DNA of 58,632 nt, taken from an uncultured Granulosicoccaceae bacterium (lineage in GTDB: Bacteria > Pseudomonadota > Gammaproteobacteria > Granulosicoccales > Granulosicoccaceae). Under the pieces are notes generated by a model. The model was not told the DNA's origin. It ran no database searches and saw nothing but the letters and a program-made list of their open reading frames with translations. Shown here piece by piece: positions 25,982 through 35,908 of this stretch. Made by a program: the position numbers and the translations under genes. The stretch lies in contig CALIHW010000054.1 in NCBI GenBank assembly GCA_938020525.1, forward strand, positions 1-58,632, in the 5' to 3' direction. Numbering within the stretch: the stretch's first letter is position 1; every line of letters starts with the position of its first letter.

Positions 25982-28372
25982 GTGGCTGTTCTCAGACTCC
26001 AGTCTTCGTTGAATGTTTCGGCAAATCAAGCTGCTGCATCCTTGTCGGGGGATTACTCGCTACAACTTGATTTGCTTGAACCCTGGCTTTGCCGGGTTGC
26101 TATTTTACCGAAGGCGGATCTCGCGGTACCTAATACCTGGATGATCTCACCGGATGGCGAGGTTCCATGGGAGGGTAGGCCGCGTCTCTCAACGGACGGA
26201 TTTTCTTGTCCGGGTTTTTTGGACCCGGTTTTTTTGGGCCCGGGCGTTTTGGGGCAGGGTAAGGAGCACGCTGGTGTCATCAGTGTTGAAAGTGAGTTTT
26301 TCAATGTGTCTGTTTCCAGTGATCCACTGGCAATCAGAATTGATCACAATACAGTCAGTGGCTGGCAGCCATTGCTGCAAGATCGGCCCATGGCTGCCTA
26401 TAGATATCTTCCCGGTAGAGGGCAATTTCATCATGCGCAACTGCGCTCACTTGAAGCTCAGCACCTGGGGCTTGGTGACAAACCGGGAGCGCTTGATCGA
26501 ACCGGCAAGCGTTTCCGATGCCTTCAGACTGATGCGCTTGGCTACAACGCTGAGACTTCTGATCCGCTCTATAAGCATGTGCCGTGGGTAATTACCGGCA
26601 ATCGTCGCGATGGTTACTGCGGCTTGTTTTACGACACGATGTCAGAATGTGTATTTGATCTGGGCGCTGAGCATTCCAATTATCATGACCAATATAGAAC
26701 GGTTGAGGTTTTTGAAAATGCATTGATCTACTACGTGGTGTTGGGGCCGAAGTTAAGTGATGTTGTAGAGCGGTTTCAACGGCTTGTTGGGCTGCCGCAC
26801 TTACAGCCCCGATGGGCATCTGGTTTTGCACACACCTCTATGCATCACGCAGATGCCGACAATGCGCAGGAGGTGATGACTGATTTTGTTGATCAGTGTA
26901 AGACTCGAAACATACCCATAAGCGCTTTGCATTCAGGCTCTGGGTATACCACCCGTGATGATGGCAGGCGTTATGTCTTTACCTGGAATACAAACAAGTT
27001 TCCTGAACGACAAAAGTTTTTTGATCATCTTGAAAAAAGTGAACTGTATTCCTGCGCGAATATAAAGCCTGTGCTGTTGAAAGAGCATCCCTTATTTTCA
27101 GAAGTAGAGGAATTTGGCGGGTTTATCACAGATGCGCAAGGGCAGCCGGCTATTGAAATGTTCTGGGGAGGTCCTGGTGCAAGCCTTGATTTTACCAACC
27201 CGAAGGCCATCAAGTGGTGGCAGGATGGTGTGAAAGAACAAGTGCTTGGCGCAGGCTTTACCTCAACCTGGAATGATAATAACGAGTGTGAAATCTGGGA
27301 TGAAGAAGCGCGGTTAAATGGCTTTGGTGATGGATTGCGGGCAATGGATGTACGTCCGGTTCAGGCAATCTTAATGTTGCGGGCAAGCTTTGAAGCTGCG
27401 AAGGAGCTTGATGCAGTTAATCGCCCGTATATTATTTCCCGTGCAGGCCCTGTAGGTATCAGTCGCTATGCTCAAACCTGGAGTGGTGATAACTATACAT
27501 CGTGGCATACTTTAAAATGGAATCTTGCCAACGGGCTTTCAATGAGTCTTTCAGGGTTTCCACTGGTCGGGCATGATATTGGTGGGTTTGTCGGGCCAAG
27601 GCCAGACGCAGAGTTGTTGTGTCGATGGTTTGAAATGATGGCGCTACATCCGCGTGCGGTGATGAACTCATGGAAACCACAGGAAGAAGATCCTGCATCG
27701 CTTCCATGGATGCACGCATCAGTAGAAGATGAGGTTCGATCAGTACTAGAGCTTCGTTATCATCTCTTGCCGTGGTTGTATCACCTTAGCTGGAAGGCTC
27801 ATGTTGATGGCGTGCCGGTGATCACTCCAATGCTTTATTACTTTGATGATCCCGAATGTCAGTCTGATGCATCCCAGTTTATGTTGGGTGAGTCGATACT
27901 GGTGGCTCCTGTAGTCGAGGCCGGTGCGACACAGCGTGAGGTTTATCTGCCGGTATGCGAGGGTGGTTGGTATGAGTGGAAGCCGAATTCAGTTGCGCAC
28001 GTCCCGTGGCATGCTGGTGGAGAAAAACTGATTGTCGATGCACCGCTCGGGGAATTGCCGTTGTTTGTAAGAGCTGGCGCGGTATTGCCAATTGCTAAAA
28101 GCTGGCATCTGCAGCGACCCCACGATGCGACGCAGCTGGAATTTACTTACTTTGCACATAAAGAAAAGGGCAGTTCGCAGCAAGAGATATTCTATGACGA
28201 CGGTTTGACGTGGAACTATAAAAATCAATCGGGTGCTAATTTGCGAGTATCAGCCACCAGCACTTCAGCGTTTGTGACACTTGAGGTGCATCAGCTGTGG
28301 TGGTTAGATGAATCTGTGAATCTCTCGCACGCAGTGGTTGGATTGGGGTTGCGCGAGTTTTTTATGCTTTGA
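25982..28372 (+). CDS. GH31 glycosidase (alpha-glucosidase type)
   Basis: A 796-residue retaining glycosidase without a signal peptide. Catalytic nucleophile Asp432 lies in WNDNNECE and the acid/base Asp503 in WSGDNYTSWH; the surrounding SLSGFPLVGHDIGGF is the GH31 signature. Likely releases alpha-linked glucose or xylose from oligosaccharides in the cytoplasm. Starts at GTG 25982 with AGGA 7 nt upstream. An unusual 15 bp tandem repeat (26210-26254) adds GFLDP-VFLGP-GVLGQ near residue 80. No transporter or regulator adjoins it. Alpha-xylosidase activity is equally possible; a GH12 enzyme elsewhere in the window would fit xyloglucan use. Confidence 0.9.
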   Translation: MAVLRLQSSLNVSANQAAASLSGDYSLQLDLLEPWLCRVAILPKADLAVPNTWMISPDGEVPWEGRPRLSTDGFSCPGFLDPVFLGPGVLGQGKEHAGVISVESEFFNVSVSSDPLAIRIDHNTVSGWQPLLQDRPMAAYRYLPGRGQFHHAQLRSLEAQHLGLGDKPGALDRTGKRFRCLQTDALGYNAETSDPLYKHVPWVITGNRRDGYCGLFYDTMSECVFDLGAEHSNYHDQYRTVEVFENALIYYVVLGPKLSDVVERFQRLVGLPHLQPRWASGFAHTSMHHADADNAQEVMTDFVDQCKTRNIPISALHSGSGYTTRDDGRRYVFTWNTNKFPERQKFFDHLEKSELYSCANIKPVLLKEHPLFSEVEEFGGFITDAQGQPAIEMFWGGPGASLDFTNPKAIKWWQDGVKEQVLGAGFTSTWNDNNECEIWDEEARLNGFGDGLRAMDVRPVQAILMLRASFEAAKELDAVNRPYIISRAGPVGISRYAQTWSGDNYTSWHTLKWNLANGLSMSLSGFPLVGHDIGGFVGPRPDAELLCRWFEMMALHPRAVMNSWKPQEEDPASLPWMHASVEDEVRSVLELRYHLLPWLYHLSWKAHVDGVPVITPMLYYFDDPECQSDASQFMLGESILVAPVVEAGATQREVYLPVCEGGWYEWKPNSVAHVPWHAGGEKLIVDAPLGELPLFVRAGAVLPIAKSWHLQRPHDATQLEFTYFAHKEKGSSQQEIFYDDGLTWNYKNQSGANLRVSATSTSAFVTLEVHQLWWLDESVNLSHAVVGLGLREFFML
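26210..26254. repeat. 15 bp in-frame tandem repeat, 3 units, in the GH31 gene
   Basis: Units CCGGGTTTTTTGGAC, CCGGTTTTTTTGGGC and CCGGGCGTTTTGGGG lie end to end and encode three Gly/Pro/Phe/Leu-rich pentapeptides in the N-terminal domain. Runs of T and G make the site prone to slippage. Confidence 0.85.
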
Positions 28373-28412
28373 TGAGCTGAGTATGTCAGACGATGACGTT
28401 ACTGTGCCTGAT

Positions 28413-28447
28413 GGTGGATGCGCAAGCTTATCCACCCTACGGAGGTG
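28413..28447. repeat. REP-like palindromic element (copy 1)
   Basis: GGTGGAT (28413-28419) pairs with ATCCACC (28430-28436); alternatively CCACC pairs with GGTGG at 28443-28447. A 33 nt core is shared with 45338-45370 with a single mismatch. Such GGTGGATGCGC-type elements are typical extragenic palindromes of gammaproteobacteria. Confidence 0.8.
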
Positions 28448-28551
28448 GTGATAGTACACATAACGCTAACAACGTAGAGTGATAAGCTCGTCCGCAGTAA
28501 TGGCAGACTCACAATCTCAAGCTTGAACGATGTTAGTTCTTGCACGAAGTT

Positions 28552-28602
28552 AAGGCGCATCCACCAGAGCCACGCCCGTCATTGACATAATGGATGCGCC
28601 TT
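28552..28602. terminator. Perfect 12 bp inverted repeat at the SDR 3' end
   Basis: AAGGCGCATCCA (28552-28563) and TGGATGCGCCTT (28591-28602) are exact reverse complements around 27 nt. It lies about 40 bp downstream of the SDR stop codon on the minus strand. It shares the GGATGCGC core with the REP-like elements, so it may be a REP pair serving as a terminator. Confidence 0.6.
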
Positions 28603-28616
28603 GTGACTTTATAAGT

Positions 28617-28652
28617 ATTATTGCTCCCATTATTGCCCCCATTATTGCCTCA
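28617..28652. repeat. 12 bp tandem repeat, 3 units, across the SDR stop codon
   Basis: ATTATTGCTCCC, ATTATTGCCCCC and ATTATTGCCTCA lie in tandem. The SDR stop codon (TTA at 28642-28644 on the plus strand) is inside the third unit, so the repeat grew out of the last codons into the 3' UTR. Confidence 0.85.
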
Positions 28653-29400
28653 GGGCAGGTACACCGACCCCTGTGCACTCAAAGCCACCGTCTGCGGCGA
28701 TGATCTGTCCGGTGATATAGCTCGCTTCCTTTGAGCAAAGAAAAACAATCAGGTTTGCGATTTCCTCTTCGCTGCCGTAGCGATTCAGTGGAATAGCATC
28801 ATGGTAGGCATCTATGATGTCTTGTGTGTGTACCGCCATCGCCAGTTTGGTTCTTACTGGCCCAGGAGCAACTGCGTTGGCGCGGATGCCAAACTCACCT
28901 AGTTCCACCGCCTGTTGCTGGGTAAGTTGTATGACGGCGGCCTTTGAGGTGCCGTAAGCCACGCGTAGAGTCGATGCACGTAACCCTGAAATACTTGCAA
29001 TGTTGACGATGCAGCCTGAAGTCTTCTTAAGAAGAGGTGTGGCCGCCTGTGAGCAAAGAAATACGCCGTCTAAATTAGTCTCCATAACAGTGCGCCAGCG
29101 TTCGAAGCTTGTGCCTTCGATAGGCCCGAAGTCGGCGACTCCGGCGTTGTTCACCAGGCAATCAAGTCGTCCGAAGTTTTTTTCGGTTTCAGTGAATATC
29201 TGTGCGACCTGCTCCGGAGATGACACATCCAGCGCGAGTGGCAGAACTTTGTCGCCCAATGGGCCACTAACTGCTTGTAGTTCATCAGTATCGCGGTCGA
29301 CCATCACCACTTTCAGGCCTTTGCCAGTCAATATTTTGGTTGTTGCCAGTCCAATGCCGCGCGCAGCTCCGGTTATTACTGCTATCTGATCGCTCAACAT
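28642..29400 (-). CDS. SDR-family oxidoreductase
   Basis: A 252-residue short-chain dehydrogenase/reductase. The cofactor motif is TGAARGIG at about 10-17, with VDRD at the end of beta-2 favouring NAD. NNAGVADFG, the catalytic Ser in NIASISG and Y-x3-K in AYGTSKAAV are all present, and the C-terminal GQIIAADGGFE is typical. Oxidises or reduces an alcohol/ketone pair in the cytoplasm; substrate unknown. Divergent from yejA across 154 bp. Confidence 0.92.
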   Translation of the reverse strand: MLSDQIAVITGAARGIGLATTKILTGKGLKVVMVDRDTDELQAVSGPLGDKVLPLALDVSSPEQVAQIFTETEKNFGRLDCLVNNAGVADFGPIEGTSFERWRTVMETNLDGVFLCSQAATPLLKKTSGCIVNIASISGLRASTLRVAYGTSKAAVIQLTQQQAVELGEFGIRANAVAPGPVRTKLAMAVHTQDIIDAYHDAIPLNRYGSEEEIANLIVFLCSKEASYITGQIIAADGGFECTGVGVPALRQ

Positions 29401-29554
29401 TCTTCTCCATTGATTCTAAGGGGTGCCGGTGTTTCTAACAGGTGCAGGTTTTCAAGAATGCCACTTAATATGAGTCGCGGCCACAATATAATGCTTATGT
29501 TCTATCGCCTGCTAAACTAATCAACAGAAAACTTCGAGAACAAATGGTGAACCT

Positions 29555-31384
29555 ATGAAAAGGTTAGTCAACTCTGTCTGCTGTACTGCACTTCTGGCGC
29601 TGATTGTGGCACTGCCACAAGCATCGGTGGCTGAAGAAATTACCAAAACCTGGGCGATGGCCGAGTTTGGTGAACCGCTTTACAAAGACGGCATTGAACA
29701 TTGGCCGTATGCGAATCCCGATGCGCCGAAAGGCGGTACGGTTGTGCTTGGCGGGTATGGCACCTTTGATAGTCTGAATAACTTCATCCTGAAAGGGACA
29801 TACCCTAGAAGCATCGGCTTGACAATTGATCCATTAATGGTGAATTCGGGTGATGAGCTATCTGTGGTTTATGGAATGATAGCTGAGACGGTTGAATATC
29901 CGGAAGACAAGAGCTGGGCAGTTTTTAATCTTCGTCCGGAGGCTAAATTCAGTGACGGCACACCCATTACGGCTCAGGATTTTGTGTTTTCTTTCAATAC
30001 GATTCGTGAGCATGGCCGTCCGTTTTTGAAATCCTTCTATGAAGAGATTGAAAGCATTGAGGCTGTGGATGATCACAAACTCAAGTTTAGCTTTACCACT
30101 ACAGATTCAATGAAACCGTTAATAACAGCGGCTGGAATGAGTCCGGCGTCAGCTGAGTACTGGAAAGACAAAGATATTAGTAAAACTTTTCTGGACCCAT
30201 CGCCCGCAAGTGGTGCTTATAAGATTGCCTCACTGGAGCCTGGTCGCTCTATCACGTACGAGCGAGTGGAAGACTATTGGGCAAAAGATCTTGATGTGAC
30301 ACGCGGCTTGAATAATTACGACTCCATCCGCTATGACTACTACCGGGATCTTGAAGTTATGTTTGAAGCATTCAAGTCTGGTGATATAGATTATCGTGCT
30401 GAAAACAGCTCGAAACGCTGGGCTACAGGATATACAACTGATGATGTAGAGAATGGAAATATTGTTCTTGATACCCCGCCAGATAATCAACCGCAGGGTA
30501 TACAGGCGTTTATGCTGAATAGTCGTCGTGCGCCGTTTGATGATCAGAAAGTGCGTAAAGCATTTAACTTCCTTTACGACTTTGAAACTACCCGAAGAAC
30601 TATTCTTTATGATCAGTACGAGCGGACCAACAGCTTTTTCCCTAATTCTGATTTCGGTTCGAACGGTGAGCCTACCGCAGAAGAAATCGCCGTGCTTGAG
30701 CCGTATCGTGATCAACTCGCACCGGAAGTTTTTACCGATGCCTATGTTGCTCCGGTTACTGACGGATCCGGCAATAACAGAAAGCAAGTGAGAGAGGCGC
30801 TTAAACTCTTTAAGGAAGCGGGCTGGACTCTTACCGACGGTAAGATGATGAAAGACGGCAAACAAATGAAAGTTGAGGTCTTGTTACGTGATGCCGGATC
30901 GCAGCGGGTTTATGCACTATTTGTTCAGACAATGAAGAAGGTAGGTATCGATGCTGAGTTCCGTGTTGTAGACAGCTCTCAGTATGAGGTCAGAACTGAT
31001 GATTTTGATTTTGATATAGTTACGGCTTTTTTCAGTTTCTTCCCGCCTCCAGGGGCTGAGTTGCGCTCCTACTACGGGTCTGAGGCTGCGGACGAACGAG
31101 GTACTGCAAACTACATTGGTGTTAAAAACCCGGTTGTGGATGCGTTGATTGAAGAAATCATCGTAGCGCCGACACTTGAAGACCTGCAGATCAAGACGCG
31201 TGCTCTGGATCGAGTGCTGTTGTCACTTGATCACGTTGTGCCACAGTTTTATAACGCGATTTTCCGTCTGGGTTACTGGAATCGATTCGGTCGTCCGGAA
31301 ACGATGCCAAAGTATGGTACCGGGTTTCTAAATTCCTGGTGGGTTGACGATGAGCTTGATAGTAAGCTTGATCTGGATCGATAG
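29555..31384 (+). CDS. yejA: YejA-like periplasmic peptide-binding protein
   Basis: A 609-residue family 5 solute-binding protein. The signal peptide runs about 1-26 (LLALIVALPQASVA). MAEFGEPLYKDGIEHWPYAN and YANPDAPKGG are close to the conserved N-terminus of YejA rather than of DppA or OppA. It delivers oligopeptides (microcin C-like peptides in enterobacteria) to the YejBEF membrane complex encoded next. The four genes run yejA-yejB-yejE-yejF in the usual order, and A to B is separated by 44 bp. A weak GGTGA precedes the ATG. Confidence 0.92.
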   Translation: MKRLVNSVCCTALLALIVALPQASVAEEITKTWAMAEFGEPLYKDGIEHWPYANPDAPKGGTVVLGGYGTFDSLNNFILKGTYPRSIGLTIDPLMVNSGDELSVVYGMIAETVEYPEDKSWAVFNLRPEAKFSDGTPITAQDFVFSFNTIREHGRPFLKSFYEEIESIEAVDDHKLKFSFTTTDSMKPLITAAGMSPASAEYWKDKDISKTFLDPSPASGAYKIASLEPGRSITYERVEDYWAKDLDVTRGLNNYDSIRYDYYRDLEVMFEAFKSGDIDYRAENSSKRWATGYTTDDVENGNIVLDTPPDNQPQGIQAFMLNSRRAPFDDQKVRKAFNFLYDFETTRRTILYDQYERTNSFFPNSDFGSNGEPTAEEIAVLEPYRDQLAPEVFTDAYVAPVTDGSGNNRKQVREALKLFKEAGWTLTDGKMMKDGKQMKVEVLLRDAGSQRVYALFVQTMKKVGIDAEFRVVDSSQYEVRTDDFDFDIVTAFFSFFPPPGAELRSYYGSEAADERGTANYIGVKNPVVDALIEEIIVAPTLEDLQIKTRALDRVLLSLDHVVPQFYNAIFRLGYWNRFGRPETMPKYGTGFLNSWWVDDELDSKLDLDR

Positions 31385-31428
31385 TTATCAGCTATATAAC
31401 TACGCAGCCTGATAAAGCCCGATAATTC

Positions 31429-32538
31429 ATGTTTGCCTACATCGTACGTCGACTGTTGTTGATGATCCCGACCCTGTTCGGGATTATGTTGATCAACTTC
31501 ATCGTTATTCAATTTGCACCCGGTGGGCCGATCGAGCAAATAATTGCAGAGTTGCGTGGTACCGCTGTTAGTGCGACCTCATCGTTCTCTGGTCAGTCAG
31601 GAGATATTCAAGGTGGTGGTGGCGAGCCTGTTGCATCCGGTAGTAACAGCACCAGCAAGTATCGAGGTGCACAAGGACTTGATCCCGAAGTTATCGCAGA
31701 TATGGAAAAGCAGTTTGGCTTTGATAAGCCATTGCATACGCGCTTTTTTACTATGCTGGCTGACTACGCGCGCTTTGACTTCGGTGATAGCTACTTTCGC
31801 GATCAGCGCGTGCTTGATCTGGTGCTCGATAAAATGCCTGTGTCTATCAGCCTGGGTTTGTGGACCACGCTCCTTGTCTACCTGATCTCTATTCCGCTGG
31901 GTATAAAAAAAGCGGTTTCCGACGGCTCGCGGTTTGATGTCTGGAGTAGTGGGGCAATTGTATTTGGTTATGCTATTCCCGGATTCTTATTTGCCATTCT
32001 GTTAATCATTCTTTTTGCGGGAGGTCGGTTTGTAGACTGGTTTCCGTTGCGTGGCCTGACTTCCAGCGGTTGGAATGACATGAGCTGGCCGCAGAAAATT
32101 ATTGATTATCTCTGGCATATCACCTTGCCGGTGTTGGCTATGGTAATAAGCGGCTTTGCCAGTTTGACAATGCTGACCAAAAATTCTTTTCTCGATCAGA
32201 TAAATATGCAGTACGTACAGACTGCAAGAGCTAAAGGTCTGGGCGAGAAGCAAGTGTTGTACGGTCATGTTTTCAGAAACGCGATGCTGATAGTGATAGC
32301 CGGATTCCCGAGTGCTTTTATTTCTATCCTTTTTACCGGATCTGTCCTGATAGAAGTTATTTTCTCACTCGACGGATTGGGGTTGCTTGGCTGGGAGGCC
32401 ACGATTAATCGTGACTATCCCGTGGTATTTGCCACGCTGTATTTTTTCACTTTACTGGGTTTAATACTGCAGTTGATTGGTGATGTGATGTATCACCTGA
32501 TTGATCCGCGTATAGATTTTGAGAGCCGGAATTTCTAA
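31429..32538 (+). CDS. yejB: YejB-like ABC peptide permease
   Basis: A 369-residue inner-membrane permease of the DppB/OppB class with about six helices. It opens with [20 protein letters not shown] and [11 protein letters not shown], as in YejB. The residues between the first helix and the core carry a Ser/Gly-rich loop (about 45-85). The EAA loop [15 protein letters not shown] contacts the ATPase. Its last base is the first base of the next start codon (TAATG), so the two permeases are coupled. Confidence 0.93.
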   Translation: MFAYIVRRLLLMIPTLFGIMLINFIVIQFAPGGPIEQIIAELRGTAVSATSSFSGQSGDIQGGGGEPVASGSNSTSKYRGAQGLDPEVIADMEKQFGFDKPLHTRFFTMLADYARFDFGDSYFRDQRVLDLVLDKMPVSISLGLWTTLLVYLISIPLGIKKAVSDGSRFDVWSSGAIVFGYAIPGFLFAILLIILFAGGRFVDWFPLRGLTSSGWNDMSWPQKIIDYLWHITLPVLAMVISGFASLTMLTKNSFLDQINMQYVQTARAKGLGEKQVLYGHVFRNAMLIVIAGFPSAFISILFTGSVLIEVIFSLDGLGLLGWEATINRDYPVVFATLYFFTLLGLILQLIGDVMYHLIDPRIDFESRNF

Positions 32539-33584
32539 TGGCCTCGAAACTAAGCCAGCTTAATCAGCGACGGCTTGAGACATTCAAGCGTAATCGCCGT
32601 GGTTATATATCGTTCTGGATATTTTGTATTCTATTTGTTCTGTCTCTTGGTGCGGAATTTATTGCTAACGATAAACCGCTGTTGGTGAAATACGACGGCA
32701 AGATGCATTTTCCTATCTTTAAGGTCTACCCGGAGACTGTCTTCGGTGGTGATTTTGAAGTTGAAGCAGATTACAAAGATGAATTTGTACAGGAATTAAT
32801 CGAGGAAAAGGGCAGCATGATCTGGCCTCCGATTCGATTTTCCTACGACACGGTTGATTTCAATCTTTCAAGCTCCGCGCCGACACCCCCGGAAAGGCGA
32901 CATCTGCTTGGTACAGATGATCAGGGCAGAGATGTTCTCGCACGGGTTATATACGGGTTCAGAATATCGGTGTTGTTTGGTCTGCTGTTAACGTTATTCA
33001 GTTCGGTCATTGGTGTTGCGTCCGGTGCGGTGCAGGGTTACTTCGGTGGTTGGCTGGATCTAATAGCGCAACGATTTATAGAAATATGGCAGGGGCTGCC
33101 GGTATTGTTTCTATTGATTATTATGGCGAGTGTCATCAAGCCAAGTTTTTTTACCTTGCTATTTTTGATGACACTGTTCAGCTGGACGGCTCTGGTGGGT
33201 GTTGTTCGCGCAGAGTTTCTTCGGGCGCGTAATTTTGAGTACATTCGTGCGGCGCGCGCGCTTGGTGTTAGCGATACCAAGATTATGGTAAGGCATACAC
33301 TTCCGAATGCGATGGTCGCTACAGTGACCTTCCTGCCATTTATTTTGAGTGGCTCGGTGACCACATTAACCGGGCTCGATTTTCTTGGCCTTGGCCTGCC
33401 ACCGGGCTCCCCGTCACTGGGGGAGTTGTTAAAGCAGGGTAAAGATAATTTTCACGCTCCGTGGCTGGGTCTGACAGCCTTTTTTGTATTGGCCATTATG
33501 TTAAGCATGCTTGTATTTGCAGGCGAGGCACTGCGTGATGCGCTTGATCCTCGAAAAACTTTTAGTCAGCCATCTATTAAATGA
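32538..33584 (+). CDS. yejE: YejE-like ABC peptide permease
   Basis: A 348-residue permease of the DppC/OppC class. The first helix is at about 20-45. A periplasmic region contains YDGKMHFPIFKVYPE and HLLGTDDQGRDVLARVIYGFR. Four to five further helices follow, with the EAA loop YIRAARALGVSDTKI. The long first periplasmic stretch is typical of YejE. It overlaps yejF by 4 bp. Confidence 0.93.
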   Translation: MASKLSQLNQRRLETFKRNRRGYISFWIFCILFVLSLGAEFIANDKPLLVKYDGKMHFPIFKVYPETVFGGDFEVEADYKDEFVQELIEEKGSMIWPPIRFSYDTVDFNLSSSAPTPPERRHLLGTDDQGRDVLARVIYGFRISVLFGLLLTLFSSVIGVASGAVQGYFGGWLDLIAQRFIEIWQGLPVLFLLIIMASVIKPSFFTLLFLMTLFSWTALVGVVRAEFLRARNFEYIRAARALGVSDTKIMVRHTLPNAMVATVTFLPFILSGSVTTLTGLDFLGLGLPPGSPSLGELLKQGKDNFHAPWLGLTAFFVLAIMLSMLVFAGEALRDALDPRKTFSQPSIK

Positions 33585-35206
33585 ATCATCCTGCTGATCA
33601 CAGCCAGCCATTGCTGGATATCCACAAGCTGAGTGTTTCGTTCGGCAGCGGTGCCTCTGAAGCCCGTGCTGTGAAAAACATCTCACTGACGGTTGATCGT
33701 GGTGAAACCGTCGCGCTGGTTGGTGAGAGTGGCTCAGGCAAGTCAGTTACAGCATTGTCTGTGATACAACTGTTGCCATATCCACTGGCGCAGCACCCGA
33801 CCGGTAGCATCTTGTATCGTGGCGATGAGCTTATTGGTGCCGGACCTTCGCTGTTGCGTGCCGTCAGAGGTAATGAGATCAGTATGATCTTCCAGGAGCC
33901 GATGACATCACTAAACCCGTTGCATACCATAGACAAGCAGATTGCTGAATCGTTGAAGCTGCACCGCGGTTTAACCGGTGCTGCAGCTACAGATCGTGTG
34001 CTTGAGTTGCTTGATCTTGTCGGAATTCGCAATGCAAAACAACGCTTGACGGCTTATCCGCATGAGCTTTCCGGCGGTCAACGGCAGCGCGTAATGATTG
34101 CGATGGCGCTCGCCAATGAGCCTGATCTTCTCATTGCTGATGAACCAACTACGGCGCTTGACGTGACCATTCAGGCACAAATACTTGAGTTGTTAAAAGA
34201 CTTACAGTCACGCCTTGGTATGGCGTTGCTGCTGATCACTCATGATCTTGGTGTGGTCAGAAAGATGGCCGATAGAATTTGTGTAATGACTGACGGTGAG
34301 ATCGTAGAGCGAGGTACACCACAGCAGATTTTTGAATCACCACAGCACCCGTATACACGTCACTTATTGGGTGCGGAGCCTCGGCCGAAAGAGCTGCGTG
34401 ATGAGCGACAGACACCAGTGGTGCTAGATGCGCGTGACATAAAAGTTTGGTACCCGGTTGCGAAAACATTTTTTGGTCGCGTTAAAAGTTATGTAAAAGC
34501 GTGTGATGGTATTGATATTAGCGTCAATGCCGGCAGAACAATTGGCGTGGTTGGTGAGTCCGGTTCCGGTAAGACGACCCTTGGCCTGGCATTACTCAAA
34601 TTAATTAAAAGTGAGGGGGAAATATTTTTTCATGATCACCCTTTGCATGAGTACAGTACGGCACAGATGAGAGATCTGCGACAACGGATGCAGATTGTTT
34701 TTCAGGATCCGTTCGGCAGTTTAAGCCCGCGACTGTCCATTCAACAGATTGTTGAAGAAGGGTTAAGAGTCCATCAGCCCAACATGAGTGAAATTGAGCG
34801 CAATAATGCTGTCGCGCAGGTTATTGATGAGGTGGGTCTGGAACAATCCAGCTTGCAACGCTTCCCGCATGAATTCTCCGGCGGTCAGAGGCAGCGAATT
34901 GCTATTGCCCGTGCGATGGTATTGAAGCCCGAGCTCGTTGTGCTCGATGAGCCTACATCGGCGCTTGATATGTCTGTACAGGCGCAGATTGTTGATCTGC
35001 TTCGCGATCTGCAGTCGCATTATCAACTGGCTTACATTTTTATTAGTCACGATCTCAAAGTCGTTAGAGCTCTCAGTGATGAAATAATGGTGATGAAACA
35101 GGGTAAAGTGGTCGAGTACGGCGAAGCAGAACAGATAGTGACTGCACCAGTTGATCCCTATACCAGAGAGCTGATGTCAGCGGCTTTTGATACGACGAGG
35201 CGGTAA
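33581..35206 (+). CDS. yejF: YejF-like ABC ATPase with two nucleotide-binding domains
   Basis: A 541-residue double ATPase. Domain 1 (about 8-260) has Walker A GESGSGKSV, signature LSGGQRQRV and Walker B LLIADEPTTALD. Domain 2 (about 285-530) has GESGSGKTT, FSGGQRQRI and LVVLDEPTSALD. Both halves carry the Opp/Dpp-type C-terminal peptide-transporter tail. It powers import through YejB-YejE and closes the operon. All key residues are present in both halves, so both sites should be active. Confidence 0.93.
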   Translation: MNHPADHSQPLLDIHKLSVSFGSGASEARAVKNISLTVDRGETVALVGESGSGKSVTALSVIQLLPYPLAQHPTGSILYRGDELIGAGPSLLRAVRGNEISMIFQEPMTSLNPLHTIDKQIAESLKLHRGLTGAAATDRVLELLDLVGIRNAKQRLTAYPHELSGGQRQRVMIAMALANEPDLLIADEPTTALDVTIQAQILELLKDLQSRLGMALLLITHDLGVVRKMADRICVMTDGEIVERGTPQQIFESPQHPYTRHLLGAEPRPKELRDERQTPVVLDARDIKVWYPVAKTFFGRVKSYVKACDGIDISVNAGRTIGVVGESGSGKTTLGLALLKLIKSEGEIFFHDHPLHEYSTAQMRDLRQRMQIVFQDPFGSLSPRLSIQQIVEEGLRVHQPNMSEIERNNAVAQVIDEVGLEQSSLQRFPHEFSGGQRQRIAIARAMVLKPELVVLDEPTSALDMSVQAQIVDLLRDLQSHYQLAYIFISHDLKVVRALSDEIMVMKQGKVVEYGEAEQIVTAPVDPYTRELMSAAFDTTRR

Positions 35207-35276
35207 GATCAGCTGGTTGAAAAAATGTGCACCAGGATGGTAACTTTAGCTGGTGTACTGGAATAGGAATATCAAA

Positions 35277-35825
35277 GTGCGTTTGCTTGTTGCTTTTTTT
35301 CTGTTGCTAAGCGGTGCTTTATCTGCGGCTGAGTTTCCATCGGACGCATCAATCTATCTGGTCGATGCGCAAGGCAAGGAAACCCGAATAGGAGAAGTGT
35401 TATTTGCTGATCTCGGGAATGCGTCAACCTCGGTGAAGGTTGAGATGGACAATGATGTATTTACCGAGCACTTTTTATCCATGCGGCCGTTTCGTTGTCT
35501 GGAAGGGGCCGATGAGTGGTTCTGCTATTTGCAGTACCCTTACGATTTGCGTTCCGTCATTACCACAGATGATTTAGCTGACCTTGAGTATCAGTTGTTA
35601 TTTGTACGTAAGACACCGTCAGAATTTGGAATAGATGCGTGGAACGGGCTGTACTATCAGCTGGAAGTGGTCGCGGATGGATCGATTACCGGTAAGTTGC
35701 TGGAGGGTGATCTAAACTCTTTGCAAAGTCCACCCGCCGAAAAGTATGCAAGGCCAGTAGATCTGGGTGAGTTCATACCAGCCAGTAAATCCAAACGGTT
35801 ATTCCCGACGCTGCGAATCTACTAG
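35277..35825 (+). CDS. Exported protein of unknown function
   Basis: A 182-residue protein from GTG 35277, which has AGGAAT upstream and begins directly with a signal peptide (MRLLVAFFLLLSGALSAA). The longer frame from GTG 35253 adds eight polar residues before it. The mature part is acidic and contains MRPFRCLEGADEWFCYLQYP with two Cys that could form a disulfide. No known domain was recognised. It follows yejF by 70 bp and may be read from the same promoter or its own. A 14 bp tandem repeat begins at its stop codon. Confidence 0.7.
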   Translation: MRLLVAFFLLLSGALSAAEFPSDASIYLVDAQGKETRIGEVLFADLGNASTSVKVEMDNDVFTEHFLSMRPFRCLEGADEWFCYLQYPYDLRSVITTDDLADLEYQLLFVRKTPSEFGIDAWNGLYYQLEVVADGSITGKLLEGDLNSLQSPPAEKYARPVDLGEFIPASKSKRLFPTLRIY

Positions 35826-35908
35826 CCAAAATCTACGGGCCAAAATCTACGGGCCAGAATCTACGGGCCCGAATCTACGGGCCCGAATCTGCTGGCCCGG
35901 ATCTATGG
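35825..35908. repeat. 14 bp tandem repeat, 6 units, at a stop codon
   Basis: Six units related to GCCAAAATCTACGG follow one another without gaps. Units 1 and 2 are identical and later units drift to GCCCGAATCTACGG, GCCCGAATCTGCTG and GCCCGGATCTATGG. The array begins on the last base of the TAG stop of the preceding gene. The gradient of divergence suggests stepwise growth. Confidence 0.92.

Larger units (their letters stand above)
28373..28641. other. 269 bp convergent gap with REP-like element and hairpin
   Basis: Between the convergent GH31 and SDR genes. It holds the REP-like sequence at 28413-28447, the perfect inverted repeat at 28552-28602 and the 12 bp tandem repeat at 28617-28652. 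No gene is supported. Confidence 0.6.
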